A stretch of 64,000 bases of DNA from Obelidium mucronatum. Taxonomy: Eukaryota; Chytridiomycota; Chytridiomycetes; Chytridiales; Chytriomycetaceae. Both the position numbers and the translations under genes were made by a program. Within the stretch, counting starts at the first letter, position 1. Every line of letters starts with the position of its first letter. The notes beneath the pieces are model-generated. The model saw only the letters and a program-made list of their open reading frames with translations, was not told the DNA's origin and did no database searches. Positions 42,692 to 54,226 of this stretch are shown in pieces. Location: contig JAIVFH010000125.1 in NCBI GenBank assembly GCA_025765595.1, positions 1 through 64,000 on the forward strand, in the 5' to 3' direction.

Positions 42692-44513
42692 ATGAAGGTG
42701 TGCTACTATCTGACTGATGCCGCAGGAAAGGCGCACCAGGGGGTCGGTGCAGACACCGTCTCTATCAGCGCTGAGGCTGACGTGGCGGACTTCAGAGACG
42801 CGATTTGGGGGAAGAATAAGGACGGGTTGTTGCAGGGGGTCTCGTGTGCGCAGTTGGAAGTCTACTCATCAAGAGAAGACATCATCGACCCTACCAAGAA
42901 GCCACTCAGAGTTACTGGTACTGTCGGTGACGGGCATGCTGATGAAGAGAGTGCGCTTTATGCTGTCGTCCCAAAGAAGACTTGTGAGTGATTGTTCTGT
43001 TTGCGATATTCGATTTAATGGTCTGTCCAGCACCAGCCGTTTCTTTACAATCATTAACTGCGATGGATATCAATGTATTGGCCAAACTGTCTGATTTTTG
43101 GAATTGTCTCTCGAGTGTGGCTCCTGTTGGCGATTGTCTGACATTCAATCCTACTCCCACTTTCTGCCAAGAAATCCCGAAGCAGTTATTTATAAGGAAA
43201 TGCTATTCTCATATGTTTCAAATTATTTGGGAAAAGGTACAAGAGGGTATTAAGAATAGTGATATAAGGGGAACAACGGGGTTTGCAATCACTGGAAACC
43301 CTGGGATCGGGAAGAGTGTATTTTTGTTTTATGTCATGTGGAGGTTGCGCAAAATGGAGAACGTGAAGACTATTGTTCTGCATCGATCCAAGGATGGTGG
43401 TGACATTTACGTATTCTCTGAATCAGGTTGCTATGTCTACACAGACTTCATTCCAGTCAAGCGCCGCTTTCTTATGACCACAGAAACGTGGTACCTCACC
43501 GACACACTTCCTGATGGCCCATCAGCTGTTGGTGCTATAACTATCGTTGTTGCCTCGCCTGCTCGAAAGCACTACAAAGAGTTCATCAAGTTCACAAAAA
43601 CGGCCCCTCTCTTCTATCTTCCTGTTTGGAATTTGGAAGAACTGCTTGCAGCTCGAGCTATGTATGATTTATCAGGGGATATAGTCGAAGAACGTTTCAA
43701 TTTGATTGGTGGAATCGCACGCTTTGTGTTCGAAAAACCCGACCGGCTACATGGAACAATTAAGCAGGCGCTTGGCCGGTTGAATATTGACAAGTTCCAA
43801 CTTATGGTAGATGGGTCGTTGTCAAAAGAAGACGAAATTAGTCACTTGATAATCCATTTCGTAATTTCCGATGATTATCATGATTTTTCTCTTCAATTTG
43901 CTTCAGGTAGGTCAAGTGTTTCAATCAAGCATAATATGTTTCTAACTTTGTACTTGCAGAATATATCGTGGAAAAAGCTCTCGAAGTTTTCATCACGCAG
44001 GAGGAAAGCAAGCTACATACGTTTTTACTCGCCTCTGATGGCGAAACGCTACTTTCTTCACTTCGTGGAAATTTGTTTGAATCCTTTGCTCATCGCCAAC
44101 TATCCAAAGGAGGCACATTCAAAATTCGCTCACTTGATGACACTGCTGCCGCTACTATTGATTTGGTCCTACCCGCACGCCCAAAGCAGACCTTCAAAGA
44201 TATTAAGAGTTGTACGGATAGCAATGTTCTCTATACAGCCGCTCGAAAAAACTATCCATGTATCGATTCGTTGATTCCTTCAGTTAGTCTATTTCAAATG
44301 ACTGTTTCGCGAAGTCACGGGGTGAAAATGGTTGAGCTAAAGAAAATTGTGGAGGATAGTGGAATGTCGAAACTGTGTTTTGTTGTTCCACACACACGCT
44401 TCAGCAGTTACCCAAAGCAGAATCTTCTTACAACTGGAGGAACTGTTGCCGTAAGGATTGATGGGGCTTTAAAACAATTATCTCAGTGTGTGCTTTCAAT
44501 TGATTTGCAGTAA
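42692..44513 (+). CDS. Crinkler (CRN)-type effector: header, P-loop NTPase, nuclease-like C-terminus
   Basis: Three exons (42692-42983, 43031-43906, 43960-44513; phase 1 joins) give 573 residues. Exon 1 encodes the ubiquitin-like header (about 1-97), with 'ADVADFRDAIWGKNKDGLL' helix and 'CAQLEVYSS' strand. Exon 2 carries a STAND/AAA-like NTPase with Walker A 'GNPGIGKSVFLFY' at about residues 185-197. Exon 3 has a restriction-endonuclease-like core ('TIDLVLP' near 454). This header-NTPase-nuclease layout is the classical CRN architecture described in oomycetes, chytrids and other eukaryotes; family members act inside host or competitor cells and several are cytotoxic. The intron directly after the header fits domain shuffling. 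No classical signal peptide is visible. Gene appears intact. Confidence 0.85.
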
Positions 44514-44599
44514 ATAAAGTTGCAGAAAATAGTTGCCACTGATGTGGGTCATAAAAATTCATCTAAGAATTGTGGATTGCCGTCACCGCCGCCACTGCC

Positions 44600-44960
44600 A
44601 ATGCGTGTCAATGGGTCTCAAAGAAGGTACCACGGCACTCCTTGAGGTGTGGGCATGGTTGTCAGCCATTCGATTAGTCGAGAGTTTCCAGCATTGAGTG
44701 ACCAAAGGCCCGTATGGGATCCTATACGGACCTCAAATTCACTTCCGCTTGTTCCGGGGTGCTTCAAGGTAAAGTCTGTTTCATCAACGATTTCATACTC
44801 GCTGTATAGCTGCATTAAAATTCAGCTTCGCTTCCAGTTGTCAGTAACAGCGGCACAAGCAAGCGCAGTTACCTTTAGTCCTCTATTCTTCTCTCGAAAC
44901 TGCACATGTTGAATCATCTCAGGTGTGTTGAGCTGTTTGCTGTCAATCTGTTCTCAGATT
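44600..44960 (-). pseudogene. two-exon fragment of an unknown gene
   Basis: On the minus strand two blocks joined by a good GT-AG intron (GTAACTGCGC...TTTTAATGCAG) read 'MIQHVQFREKNRGLK' and then 'LYSEYEIVDETDFTLKHPG' to a TGA near 44620. They look well conserved, but nothing upstream continues the frame. I do not recognise the domain. Part of the fragment mosaic after the CRN gene. Confidence 0.45.
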
Positions 44961-45085
44961 AAAATTGCTACATGCTTCAAAGGAATACCAACTCAGAGGT
45001 ATCCTCTACCAATTGTAAATGGCCTTATTCAGCCAGGAATCTACGCATCTCTGAAGCGGTGCTTTTATCTTTAGATTATGCAGTC

Positions 45086-45272
45086 TGCCATTTCAGTTCC
45101 AGATGGAGTGGTAGCGTTCTGAGCACCAGCGGCGGCACCAATATTCCACCGAATTAAAAAGAGCTCATCCCGGATAAGGTAGTCATGGGGATATGATAAG
45201 AGCAAGGATCGCGGTAAAGTCCCATGGTACAGAAAGTGAAAGTACGCCAGCCATGCTTTGGCCAAGTCTCGA
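45086..45272 (-). pseudogene. duplicated exon fragment of the Red1/ZFC3H1-like gene
   Basis: About 190 bp nearly identical to 48,140-48,325 (e.g. shared CATTTCAGTTCCAGATGGAG and AAAGTACGCCAGCCATGCTTT), encoding 'KAWLAYFHFLYHG' and 'YPHDYLIRDELFLIRW'. The frame remains open further upstream to about 45313. Confidence 0.75.
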
Positions 45273-45369
45273 TAGTTTGGAGCCAATAATGTTCGAAAAT
45301 TGTCTAGCGTCAATTTGGTACTGCCTGCACACCAGAAGCATTCAACGATATGAAGAATTGTACGCCTAG

Positions 45370-45900
45370 CAATTGCTCGAAAAAACTATCCATGCATTGA
45401 TTCTTTGGCTCCTTCAGTCGGTTTCTGTTGTATTTTATTTTAAGACAATTAAGATATTTAGTAATAAATGACATATAAATCTCAACATTGATACTGGTTT
45501 CGAGTGGGAGCTTGGCGGCTACTTGAAACGGGTGAAGACGGAATTCCTAGAGTGAAGTGAGATATCAGTATGCGTGCATTAGTACGAAATAAAGCTTATC
45601 AAGATAACAACCCATTTCGGCTCCCGGTGAGTGCCTCCAAATACCACAAAATTCCCTTTAGGAAAATGGTATAAATAGGAAAAAAATCACATTAGAAAAT
45701 AACAACAAGAAAAAGGACAATCTCACGCACTTAACCTGAAAGTAAAGGCGTATTTTACAACAGTTTCTTTCAAATGACAGTTTCACGAAGTCATGGGTTG
45801 AGCTGAAGAAAATTGTTCAGGATAGTGGAATGTTGACATTGTATTCTGTCGTTCCACACACTCGCTTCGACAGTTACCGTAAGGATTGATAGAGCTTAAT
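45370..45900 (+). pseudogene. Crinkler C-terminal fragment, split by a solo LTR
   Basis: 45375-45420 and 45768-45892 match the intact CRN gene at about 44,242-44,440 (for example GCTCGAAAAAACTATCCATG and TTCAAATGACxGTTTC), with deletions that destroy the frame. The two halves are contiguous in the intact gene and are separated here by the 337-bp LTR. Confidence 0.8.
45426..45762. mobile_element. solo LTR (337 bp) with 5-bp target duplication
   Basis: Begins TGTTGTATTTTATTTT and ends TATTTTACAACA, i.e. TG...CA with 7-bp inverted ends typical of LTR elements. GTTTC occurs directly on both sides (45421-45425 and 45763-45767). A TATA-like TATAAATA lies near 45670. Removing it rejoins the flanking CRN fragment in the order of the intact gene. 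Confidence 0.85.
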
Positions 45901-46583
45901 CGATGTGCAGTCAATAAAGTATTGACGCTTTCAAGACTCTCCTTTGTAAAACTTTATATGTCAACCACACAACAAACAACCAACCCATCCTACTCTCTTC
46001 TTCTTTACATGATAAGGATAAAATAAATGCGCTCAACGATATTGATAATATGGAGAAGGAAATAGATCGGTTGGCTTGTGTTTCTGATGAAACAAAACCA
46101 CACCCAAATCTACATTTTTGGTGATACAAACCCAACAACAAAGTAAAAGAAAGATGATACAATTATAGATCAAGGTGTCGAAACCAGAATATATACCTAA
46201 AGTTTTTAAGGGAGAGCTAAAAAAATGGGTTATTTTATAATTGAGGATAGAAGAAAACGACTTTCACACTTACTGACAAAGAGAAAATTAAAAACATGCT
46301 GCGATGGAGTAAGCAATCGCATAAAGGGGAATGCGTGCTCGGGAATCACGATTAACAATTAGGAGCCCCAGATCCTACAACTTTAAATCAAGGACTTACA
46401 GCAGCAGCCAAAAGCTTAATTCGTCAGTTTTCCATTATTCAATTTTTCTGGGATTGATTGCACCTAAGGAAAGTTCTGTTCATATTCAAGAGAGGAGGGC
46501 AAGTAAAGCCTTGTCCTATTTTGCTCCTTCTATTGACCAAAACTGGGGCCTTTCACGGAGCAAAGCAGAACAAACAAAAAAAG
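45901..46583. other. intergenic region
   Basis: About 680 bp of AT-rich sequence downstream of both the CRN fragment and the Red1-like gene. A minus-strand open stretch at 45911-46162 has no recognisable product. Nothing else seen. Confidence 0.4.
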
Positions 46584-49500
46584 TTAACAAACATGTCTAA
46601 AGAATGCAGCTTCAGTTTCTGGCAATGTTTCTTCAGCCAAACGACATATTCGCTTGACAGATTCAGCACTTCCAAATTGCCCACCCAAATCTTCAATTTG
46701 ATATATTCTATTTGGACAGAAAACAGTAGAAATGCGGTCAACTTAAAGATGTTAATAAAATCATGAGAACTTACAATTTCCAGATATGTGGAGACTTTGG
46801 ATTGCACTTCAAACAATCGATCAAAACTGACTTTCCAGATTCAACCATATCCAATTCGAAATATAACCGAGAGAATCTGCCAACGCCAAAGCAAAAGTCA
46901 ATAAAAAAAAGTGACAGAGAAAGAAACGTATACACACGAAGGACACGCATGGAGCAATTCGGATCGACTCTTCATCAACAATTCAACTACTTCCAAAGCC
47001 TTTTCGCGAGAAAAGCCAGACAAGAGAAACTTTAAAATGTTAGTCGATAAACCAAACTCCTATCGAAAAAAAAACATAAGCTACGTTCAAACAGAGCAAA
47101 TCCAAGCCAAATTCAACTACCTTCACGCCCACAAGTTTGGCAAAATCAGGAATTTCCAATGCACGCGACGACTCCAAAGGACTCTTTTCGAATCCCCCAC
47201 AGAGATCATTTATCGCGCGCCATAGTACAGCAAGAGTACTTTTTTCACCAAATCCAGCCACCTTGCCTTCGAAAGAAAGGTATTCACGCCACAGGAGATA
47301 CCTGCCTTCTTTTCCTTTCACACTTTCCAGCGCCTTTTCAAACAAGACGCGGAAGTTTGGTTGCGAGCTGTTGCTATCAGGATCCGAAAACTCTATGCTT
47401 GACAACAGCAGGAAACTCAGCCAGAGATGAGCATTCCTTTTTAACCGTTGTTGCCGGCATGACTCAAGCAAGTCTGGCAATCGAATATCAGTGCTCAAAG
47501 ATAAAGCTTTCTCATACAGAGTTATAGTATCGTCAATCGCGTCGGTGATATCCCCAACTGTGGTTATGGAAATCTAAGGGGTGAAAATACAGGTCACGAC
47601 AAACTCAAGCTCACGCGACAAGGACACATACCGGCGGTAAACTTTCATAGCAACATCGAATTGAATTCACCAAGAGTTCCACTGCTTTCTTTGCATGAAC
47701 TGATGCAGATACTGTCCCTTCTTTCGCATCAGCCACCAACAGCTCTTTGACACACGAATTCACAATTTGAAACCGGCCAGGTTTCAGGATATCCGAATCA
47801 TTCAGCTGTTTAAAAGAAAGGTATTGAAAATGCGAATTCAAAAGAGGACAGACTTTACCTCATTCACACTCCTCAATCCTACAGCACCCACACAGTCCAT
47901 TCCTAAAACACCTACAACACCCTCCCATACTCTCGAAACCACACGATTCGTAACCAAAGAGTTTCCACTCGTTGTTACGGAAAAAGAAGCAAAAAAGTTC
48001 TTTACAATCGCCAAGAACGAAGTCTCAAACTCTCTTCTCTTGGCCGTCACAACAACATCTTCTTGATGATGCTGCTGTTTCTTCGGACATGCTACTTTCC
48101 ATGCTTGTACGCAATTTTGGAAAATCTGTTTGAACCATGCCATTTCAGTTCCAGATGGAGTGGTGGCGTTCTGAACACCAACGGCGACACCAGCATCCCA
48201 CCGAATCAAAAAAAGCTCATCCCGGATAAGGAAGTCATGGGGATATGATAAGAACAAGGACCGCGGTAAAGACCCGTGGTACAGAAAGTGGAAGTACGCC
48301 AGCCATGCTTTGGACAAGTCATCGGTATGTCAACACGGCTGCTGCCCAAGTATTTCGCAAGGGTGGAATAAATGCACCATTCATGCGTGTTGAGCTTGTT
48401 CCAGGTGCGCTTGAAAATCGCTCCAACTCTCCTACGTCCTTACAACGCAGAAAGATGGCCATAAAGAACCGAGCCGTCTCCGAGTTATCCGAATGATGAA
48501 TATACAGCTTCATAAGTTGAATAGTAATGGAAAGGACCATGCTCGACTTCACAACGGGGTCTGGGGTATTTGACATCAATTTGAGTGAAAACATAATAAC
48601 TCGTCGCCCAGAACCTAGACTCACCCCTGATATGACCTTCGTCTCCTGTAAACGTTATTAGCATCCTCCGTCCCACTTTCTCTTTCCGCTCGAACTCGAT
48701 TTCCCACACGAAATACCTCCACCACAAAACCAAACTCCCAGGCAAAAACCCAATCCCTTGCTCAAACATATCGCGGACATCCTCTTCGCCAGCCCTCTTC
48801 ATATAAAGTTCCAAATAACATATCCACAAATCTTCAGACTCTCTATTGGCCTGCAATGCTTCGCCAAGGACGTTGATGGCCTCAGAAATCCCCTTGTGTG
48901 TTTTAAGAAGCTCTTTGGTCGAGAGAGGGCCAGAGGGAAGGAGAGACGCTGCATACTCAATACGCAAGTGAATGTTTGTTGGGTCTCGGGCAATCATGCT
49001 TTCATAATCTTGTGCCTCTAACGGGATATCGTAATATCTCTCCACCTTTGGCTTATCTCCATCAACTGCACTTTGAAGACCTTGCAAAAAGATGGCCTGG
49101 GATGGTGGGATTAAGGAAGGGGGGTATTCTTCTTTTGTTGAAGCAACTCCGCTCCGACCAACGCCAACGTTTCTGAAAACTCGGCGGTCAATGCATTTTT
49201 CTGTAGATGACGTGGGACGGTTGGCTGCCATGAGAGTATCGTTATTTTTGAAGACCATAGCGGTGCCTGCCTGCGCCTTGATAAGTCCAACCAATTCATC
49301 ATAGCTCGCCCCCAATGCTCGTTTTCTTTGAATCAGTATCCGCAGCTGTTCAACATCAGTGGTGCTGCTTGATTCTAGACGTGCAAGTAAATCGAGTAGC
49401 ACTTCATTCTCTGTTTTGTGGTGGGTTGTTTAATATTGAAAAACACATTAAACACAAAACCCATACCTGTTAATGAAATATCTTTGAAGTGTTGGGCCGA

Positions 49501-52500
49501 ACACTGGGGATCCTTACAAACACCTCCTTCACCCATAGTTTCATACTTACACATTAGTTTGAACGGGTCAATCCTGTTGCCTGCTCCCAATTTTTTGGCC
49601 CCGACTACTTCGGGCTCTCCAAAGTAGCGATAAGATCGAAGCTGCACTAAAGGGGATTCAAACGGAGTGTAACCAGACGTTTGTTGTTGTCCTGTTCCAA
49701 CAGGCTGAAAGACATAAATGTGTAAGTGCAGACCAGTAGCAATGCTCTTGAATTACTAACCTGTGCACCAGTCTTGAACTGACCACTCGTCGGGACACTA
49801 CTCGCGCGCATTTCAACAACTGGTAAATTTGAACTTCGTAAATCCTCCAAGCCGCAAACATCGCCCTCCTTCGTCAAGACACCATCAAAGTCCTTCAGCC
49901 ATTCTACGGTATCGATACCTTCTTCCCAAACAATCTCTTCAAACTTTTTCTGGCGCTCGATTTCGGACGGATGGAAAACTGTTGTGCTGGATGCACCCAA
50001 TTCTGCGCAATCAACAGAACTTGGGATACCGGCTCCGACACTTATATCTGTCATATCACCATCAGTGAACCGGATGAAATCATCTCCATTCGAAAGTGAT
50101 TCGGGTTGATCCATCTTTTGTTTCTTTAAACCAAGAACATGATCCCTAGATTCAGTGTTTCCAACAGATCTTATGTGCTTGCCTAAAGACGACTGATGAT
50201 CGTTTTGCTGATCTTGTCGAGCCTGTTGTTGCTGTTGCTGCGCTTGTTGCAAGGCCTTCAAGACACTCAACAAATCCACACGCCTCTCGTTCACAGCTTT
50301 CCGCAGCATTCCCGCCACTTCTGCTTTTCCGAGAATAACTTTCCGAAGCTTTTCGGCCTGGTCTTGACTGACTTCCACGCGTTGTTTCTCCCTTTCCACC
50401 AATTCTCGTTGTTCTGAAACACGTTGTTGGAGAAGTGCGAGTTCTTCCTCAAGTGAGTCGAGACTTGATTGCGCTTCGTTCGCCGTGGCCGTTTGTGTCT
50501 CTGCTGTTTGTTGAAGAACCACGAGGTTCGCCTCTTTTACCGAAATGTCCTTCAATGCAGATTCAAGGAGTGCCTCATCTTGCTTGATTTGGGACTGCAG
50601 TGCTTGCTTTTTGGTGAGCAACGTCGCTGCGGTAGAGGATGATGGGGAAAGATGTGATTTGTTGCTCTTGGGGGTTGGAGGCCGGGGCGATGTGGGGGTT
50701 GACACTGCTCCTTGAAGGGTTCTTGTTTTCTGCCTGGTACCACTGCTTTTGATATCATTGGCGTTGAGGCCAACGAGCTGGGGGCAGAAAGTTGCTTCAA
50801 ACCAGCATCCATGTCCATTTCACTCGCTATACTAGTCCCTGCGTTGCTCACGGTAGAAGAAACAGAGCCAAGGCTTTCCATCGACTCCACCTTTCCACTC
50901 GTTACTTCCAATTTGGAAAGCCGCTTAAGTCGCTCTTTTTCAGCTATCCTCTCCTTCATTGCTCGAATCTGTTCATCCAAGGAAGATGCTTTGACGGATA
51001 ATTTCGTTGGTGCATTATTCGCAAGTTGTGGTGTTGGGGGTATTCATGCTGTCGTCTTCAGTGTCTGACGTGTCGCTCACTTCAATCACAAAATGATCGT
51101 AAGACTTTGAAGCGATGAACTTCCGAGCTTGAGAAAGTTGAAGGGTATAAGCGTTAGAGCGTAAATTGTAGTCGCTCGCGCTGGGCCGAATGCGATTTGA
51201 AGCCCCAGGTTGAGGCTTCGGCTCCTCTAACACGGCAGGTACGACAATCGTTGGTAAGGTTGCTCCAACATTCATCGGCAAATTAGATGAAGATGATGGC
51301 AAAGACTTCTGAGAAATTTCTGGGATCAGAGCAGTGTTTTTCTCAGCTTTGGATTCAATCGTGACATTCAAGGACTCAATTTTTGAACGCCAGTTTTGAG
51401 CTATGGATCCAGGATCGCCCGAGTCGTCCGAGTCATCTGAATCATCCGAGTCATCGTCATCTCTCTCCGAATCTTCACTAGACTCGTCAATATCCATGGC
51501 CTTTTCTTCGCTCAGTGATGAACGCGGATTTGTCTCCATGGTGGGTTTAACAGGATTGAGGACTGCAGAGTCCTCCTCCTCGTCACTTTTATCAGTGCTA
51601 CTTGAATCACAAATCTCCATGTCACTGCTAGAGCCTTTTTCTTCAACATCTGTATTACTGGAATCGGAATCCGAGCTCGACGGACTTTGGGAATCCCTCT
51701 TCTCAGCTATTTCAAAAAAAAAGAGTTAAAAGAGTTATTAGGTACACCCAAAACACCGGCATCATATACCCTTTCGCGAGCTTTTACTTTCCACTGGTTT
51801 GTTATTAATCGGTGTAACAACACTCAATTTAGAAGCACGCAACACAGCCTTTAGTTTTTCTAGCTTTTCAGCTGTCGATAGTTCCGAAGATTGAGACTGA
51901 GATGTTGGATTTGCTTTGGGTGGGACTTGAGGCGTTTGTATGGCGTTCGGACGAATAAGCAAAGAATGGGGTAGACCAGATGTTTGATGGAAAACAGGCA
52001 CTGGCGCTTGGCCGGGAATAGGATGAAAATGCTCGGGTGGGAAGCGTTGTTTTGGACCGGCAGGACGAGTTGGATTTACTACTGGTTTACGAATTTGCCC
52101 AAATGGCACACCAGAAGACCCAGCCTTATACGCAGTCAGTTTTCTCCGCTGATCCCTCAGAGACTTTACTCGTTTCTTCTCCGCTTTTGACAGCTTCTTT
52201 GGCTCAAATTGCGAGGCCAGCGCAACAACTTCAGGCGAAACACCAAGGGTCGAAAGTTCCAGTGGAGAGTAAAAGCTGGCCAACAGGGCTGAAATGAGAG
52301 ATAGTGTCTTGACTTTGAGTTCTTTGGGAGTTTGGGCCAAAGCTATTTATAGACTATGAGAAAGGTTTTGTTGAAGGTGTCAAGGCATACCTTCAGGCTG
52401 CATATGAAGCGGGAGCAAAGACAGACGGGCGAGGGGCTCAAACTGAGGACCGAGTGAGTGGATACCGAAGGGGGTTGTTTGGCTAAGCGAAAGAGCGGGA

Positions 52501-52772
52501 GGCGGTTGAAGGACAAACTGGTTTTGATGCTGAAAGAAAGGCAGTTGGGCAAAAGGAAACTGCCCTGTTTGCTGATTTTGACGTTGACTTTGTTGGTATT
52601 GGTGCTGGTGCTGCTGATGTTGGTATTGGTGTTGCTGCGGCATCATTGGAGTTTGGCTCTTTGGACTTGGAGTCTCGCTGACACTCGAGATTTCTCCGTC
52701 TTCAACGCTAGACTCTCGATATGCTTGCTGCTGCAGTTCGCCTGGCTGGAGGGGTGATGTTAAGCCAGTCAT
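46584..52772 (-). CDS. Red1/ZFC3H1-like protein: zinc finger plus HAT repeats (one apparent 1-nt frame break)
   Basis: Fourteen exons are resolved: 52391-52772, 51770-52342, 51081-51706, 50852-50968, 49761-50777, 49467-49704, 48710-49410, 48506-48645, 47859-48431, 47632-47805, 47121-47573, 46938-47029, 46775-46876, 46584-46707, about 1,770 residues. The N-terminus has 'SSVEDGEISSVSE' and long Gln/Ser/acidic low-complexity regions, then coiled coil (exon 5). The family zinc finger follows 'PLVQLRSYRYF' and reads 'LMCKYETMGEGGVCKDPQCSAQH' in pattern C-x8-C-x5-C-x3-H. The rest is HAT/TPR-like helices ('LWWRYF', 'LWICYLELYMKR', 'AWLAYFHFLYHG'). ZFC3H1/Red1 proteins link the nuclear exosome to RNA decay. 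All joins keep phase except inside exon 9 near 48,320-48,330, where one base seems missing; the duplicated copy at 45,086-45,313 reads through the same site. Sequencing error or recent mutation. Confidence 0.75.
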
Positions 52773-52906
52773 AAGATTTATTAGAGGATAAAAAGAGTCT
52801 GCCCGACCTTCCAGTGAAAACTGTCTCGGAAATATTTAGTTGGACTTGAATCAATTAAACCTCTCGCTCATTCAACGCCTGTCCTCTTGATCCGCAATAT
52901 ATTCTA

Positions 52907-53398
52907 TTGAACCTCCGTCGATGCAAGTCAGTTTCCTTCAAAGGAATCGGATACAAGCGCGAGGCCCTATTCCTTGAAGGCTTTACTCATCAAGCGGCGT
53001 ATGTGACTCTCTGGAAAAATTCCAGTTGCGCTCACTCACACTTTGTCAAAGCTGACGTCATTGTACTAAAGATTCGACTGATTGGCCCTCTTCCATTCAC
53101 CCTTGGAAATTTGTCGTTACTAAAGGAGTTGCAATTAAATCATAATTTACTTACCGGAAGCATCCCCTCATTCTTGGGAATGCTGAACAGATTAGAATAC
53201 CTCCATCTCAACGCTCACTGGTCCTGTACCGGAAAAACTTGGCTCTCTTGATCACTGAAAATGTTGCACTTGCTGGTAAATTCTCTCTTTGGCCCTTTAC
53301 CCGCTGCTGTAGCAGAACTTGCGAAGCCAAACTTGTGTGACTTTGCAATTGAGACACGGCCAGCAGCATTTTCAGAGGTAGGCAACCGGGTAACATAA
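52907..53398 (+). pseudogene. broken plant-type LRR gene
   Basis: No start codon. 'LIGPLPFTLGNLSLLKELQLNHNL' and 'LTGSIPSFLGMLNRLEYLHL' are typical LRRs; the pattern then jumps frame at about 53,210 (next unit 'LTGPVPEKLGSLDH') and again at about 53,290 ('FGPLPAAVAELAKPNLCDF' to a TAA at 53396-53398). At least two indels and no visible intron, so a pseudogene related to the F-box/LRR gene at 41.6 kb. Confidence 0.65.
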
Positions 53399-53480
53399 TG
53401 ACAATAGAGAGACAAATTTTTATTTACGAGTTCCAAAAGGAACCTGCACCACTAATAAAGGTAAACACGTGTCAACCAAT

Positions 53481-54076
53481 TTAAATTCCCGCGGCGGCTT
53501 TAGCTTCAGAGTCAGTTCCCACAGCGGTAGATGCAGTGACAGGCGGAGTTGATCCACGAGAAGTGCTTGCTGTAAACACAGAACCTCCTTTGGTAGAAGC
53601 TGGTCTTGTCCCGCTAGCCGTTCCAGTGGGCGTGTTCTTTGGCGTCACGGTGGCAGAAGGAGTTCCCGTAGTACTCGCCGTAAACACCGAAGCTGGCCTG
53701 GTGTTTGCAGAGGTTGGCCTTATCTCAGTAGCCGTTCCAGTAGGCGTGTTTTTTTGGCGTCACACTGGCAGAAGGAGCTCCTTTAGTGCTTGCCGTAAAC
53801 ACCGAAGCTGGCCTTGTGTTTGCAGAGGTTGTTCTTAGCCCAGTAGCCGTTCCAGTAGGCGTGTTTTTTTGGCGTCACACTGGCAGAAGGAGCTCCTTTA
53901 GTGCTTGCCGTAAACACCGAAGCTGGCCTGGTGTTTGCAGAGGTTGGTCTTATACCACTTGCTGTTCCAATAGGGGTTCCTGTAGCAGTAGTTGCAAACA
54001 CAGAGTTTGATACCGGAAAACAGTTGGTGGTAACTGCTAGAGCAGCAATGATGGTGAGCACAAGCGATGTCTTCAT
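53481..54076 (-). pseudogene. Secreted Thr/Ala/Ser tandem-repeat protein with two homopolymer frameshifts
   Basis: From ATG 54076 a signal peptide ('SLVLTIIAALAVTTNC') leads into repeats of about 39 residues built on 'SVFTASTKGAPSASVTPKN', 'TPTGTA' and 'TSANTRPA'. In two units the codons for Pro-Lys-Asn contain a run of seven A (near 53,749 and 53,866) where the third unit has AAGAAC; each run shifts the frame by one base, and together they restore exactly the frame of the final unit, which ends at 53481. Either assembly errors, a pseudogene, or an A-run slippage system. Related in style to the gene at 38.3-39.3 kb. Confidence 0.6.
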
Positions 54077-54226
54077 TTTTTTGTTGGTTTTTTTTTTTGA
54101 TAATTTGATGTTACCTCAAATTGTACCAATAAAATCACTAGGTTCAGTAATGTGAGAACCGACACTCTGGGTCGGAGCCCTTACTAAAGGCCATTACTGA
54201 ATTGGGGTTTTTATTGGTGTTGGGTG

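Noticed and set aside
50968..51081. Apparent frameshift in the Red1-like gene near 51,015
   Set aside because: A 112-nt intron (50,969-51,080) with donor GTGAGC and acceptor AACAG restores the frame into the coiled coil.
51403..51729. Plus-strand Ser/Glu-rich open frame
   Set aside because: Antisense shadow of the acidic Ser/Asp stretch of the Red1-like gene.
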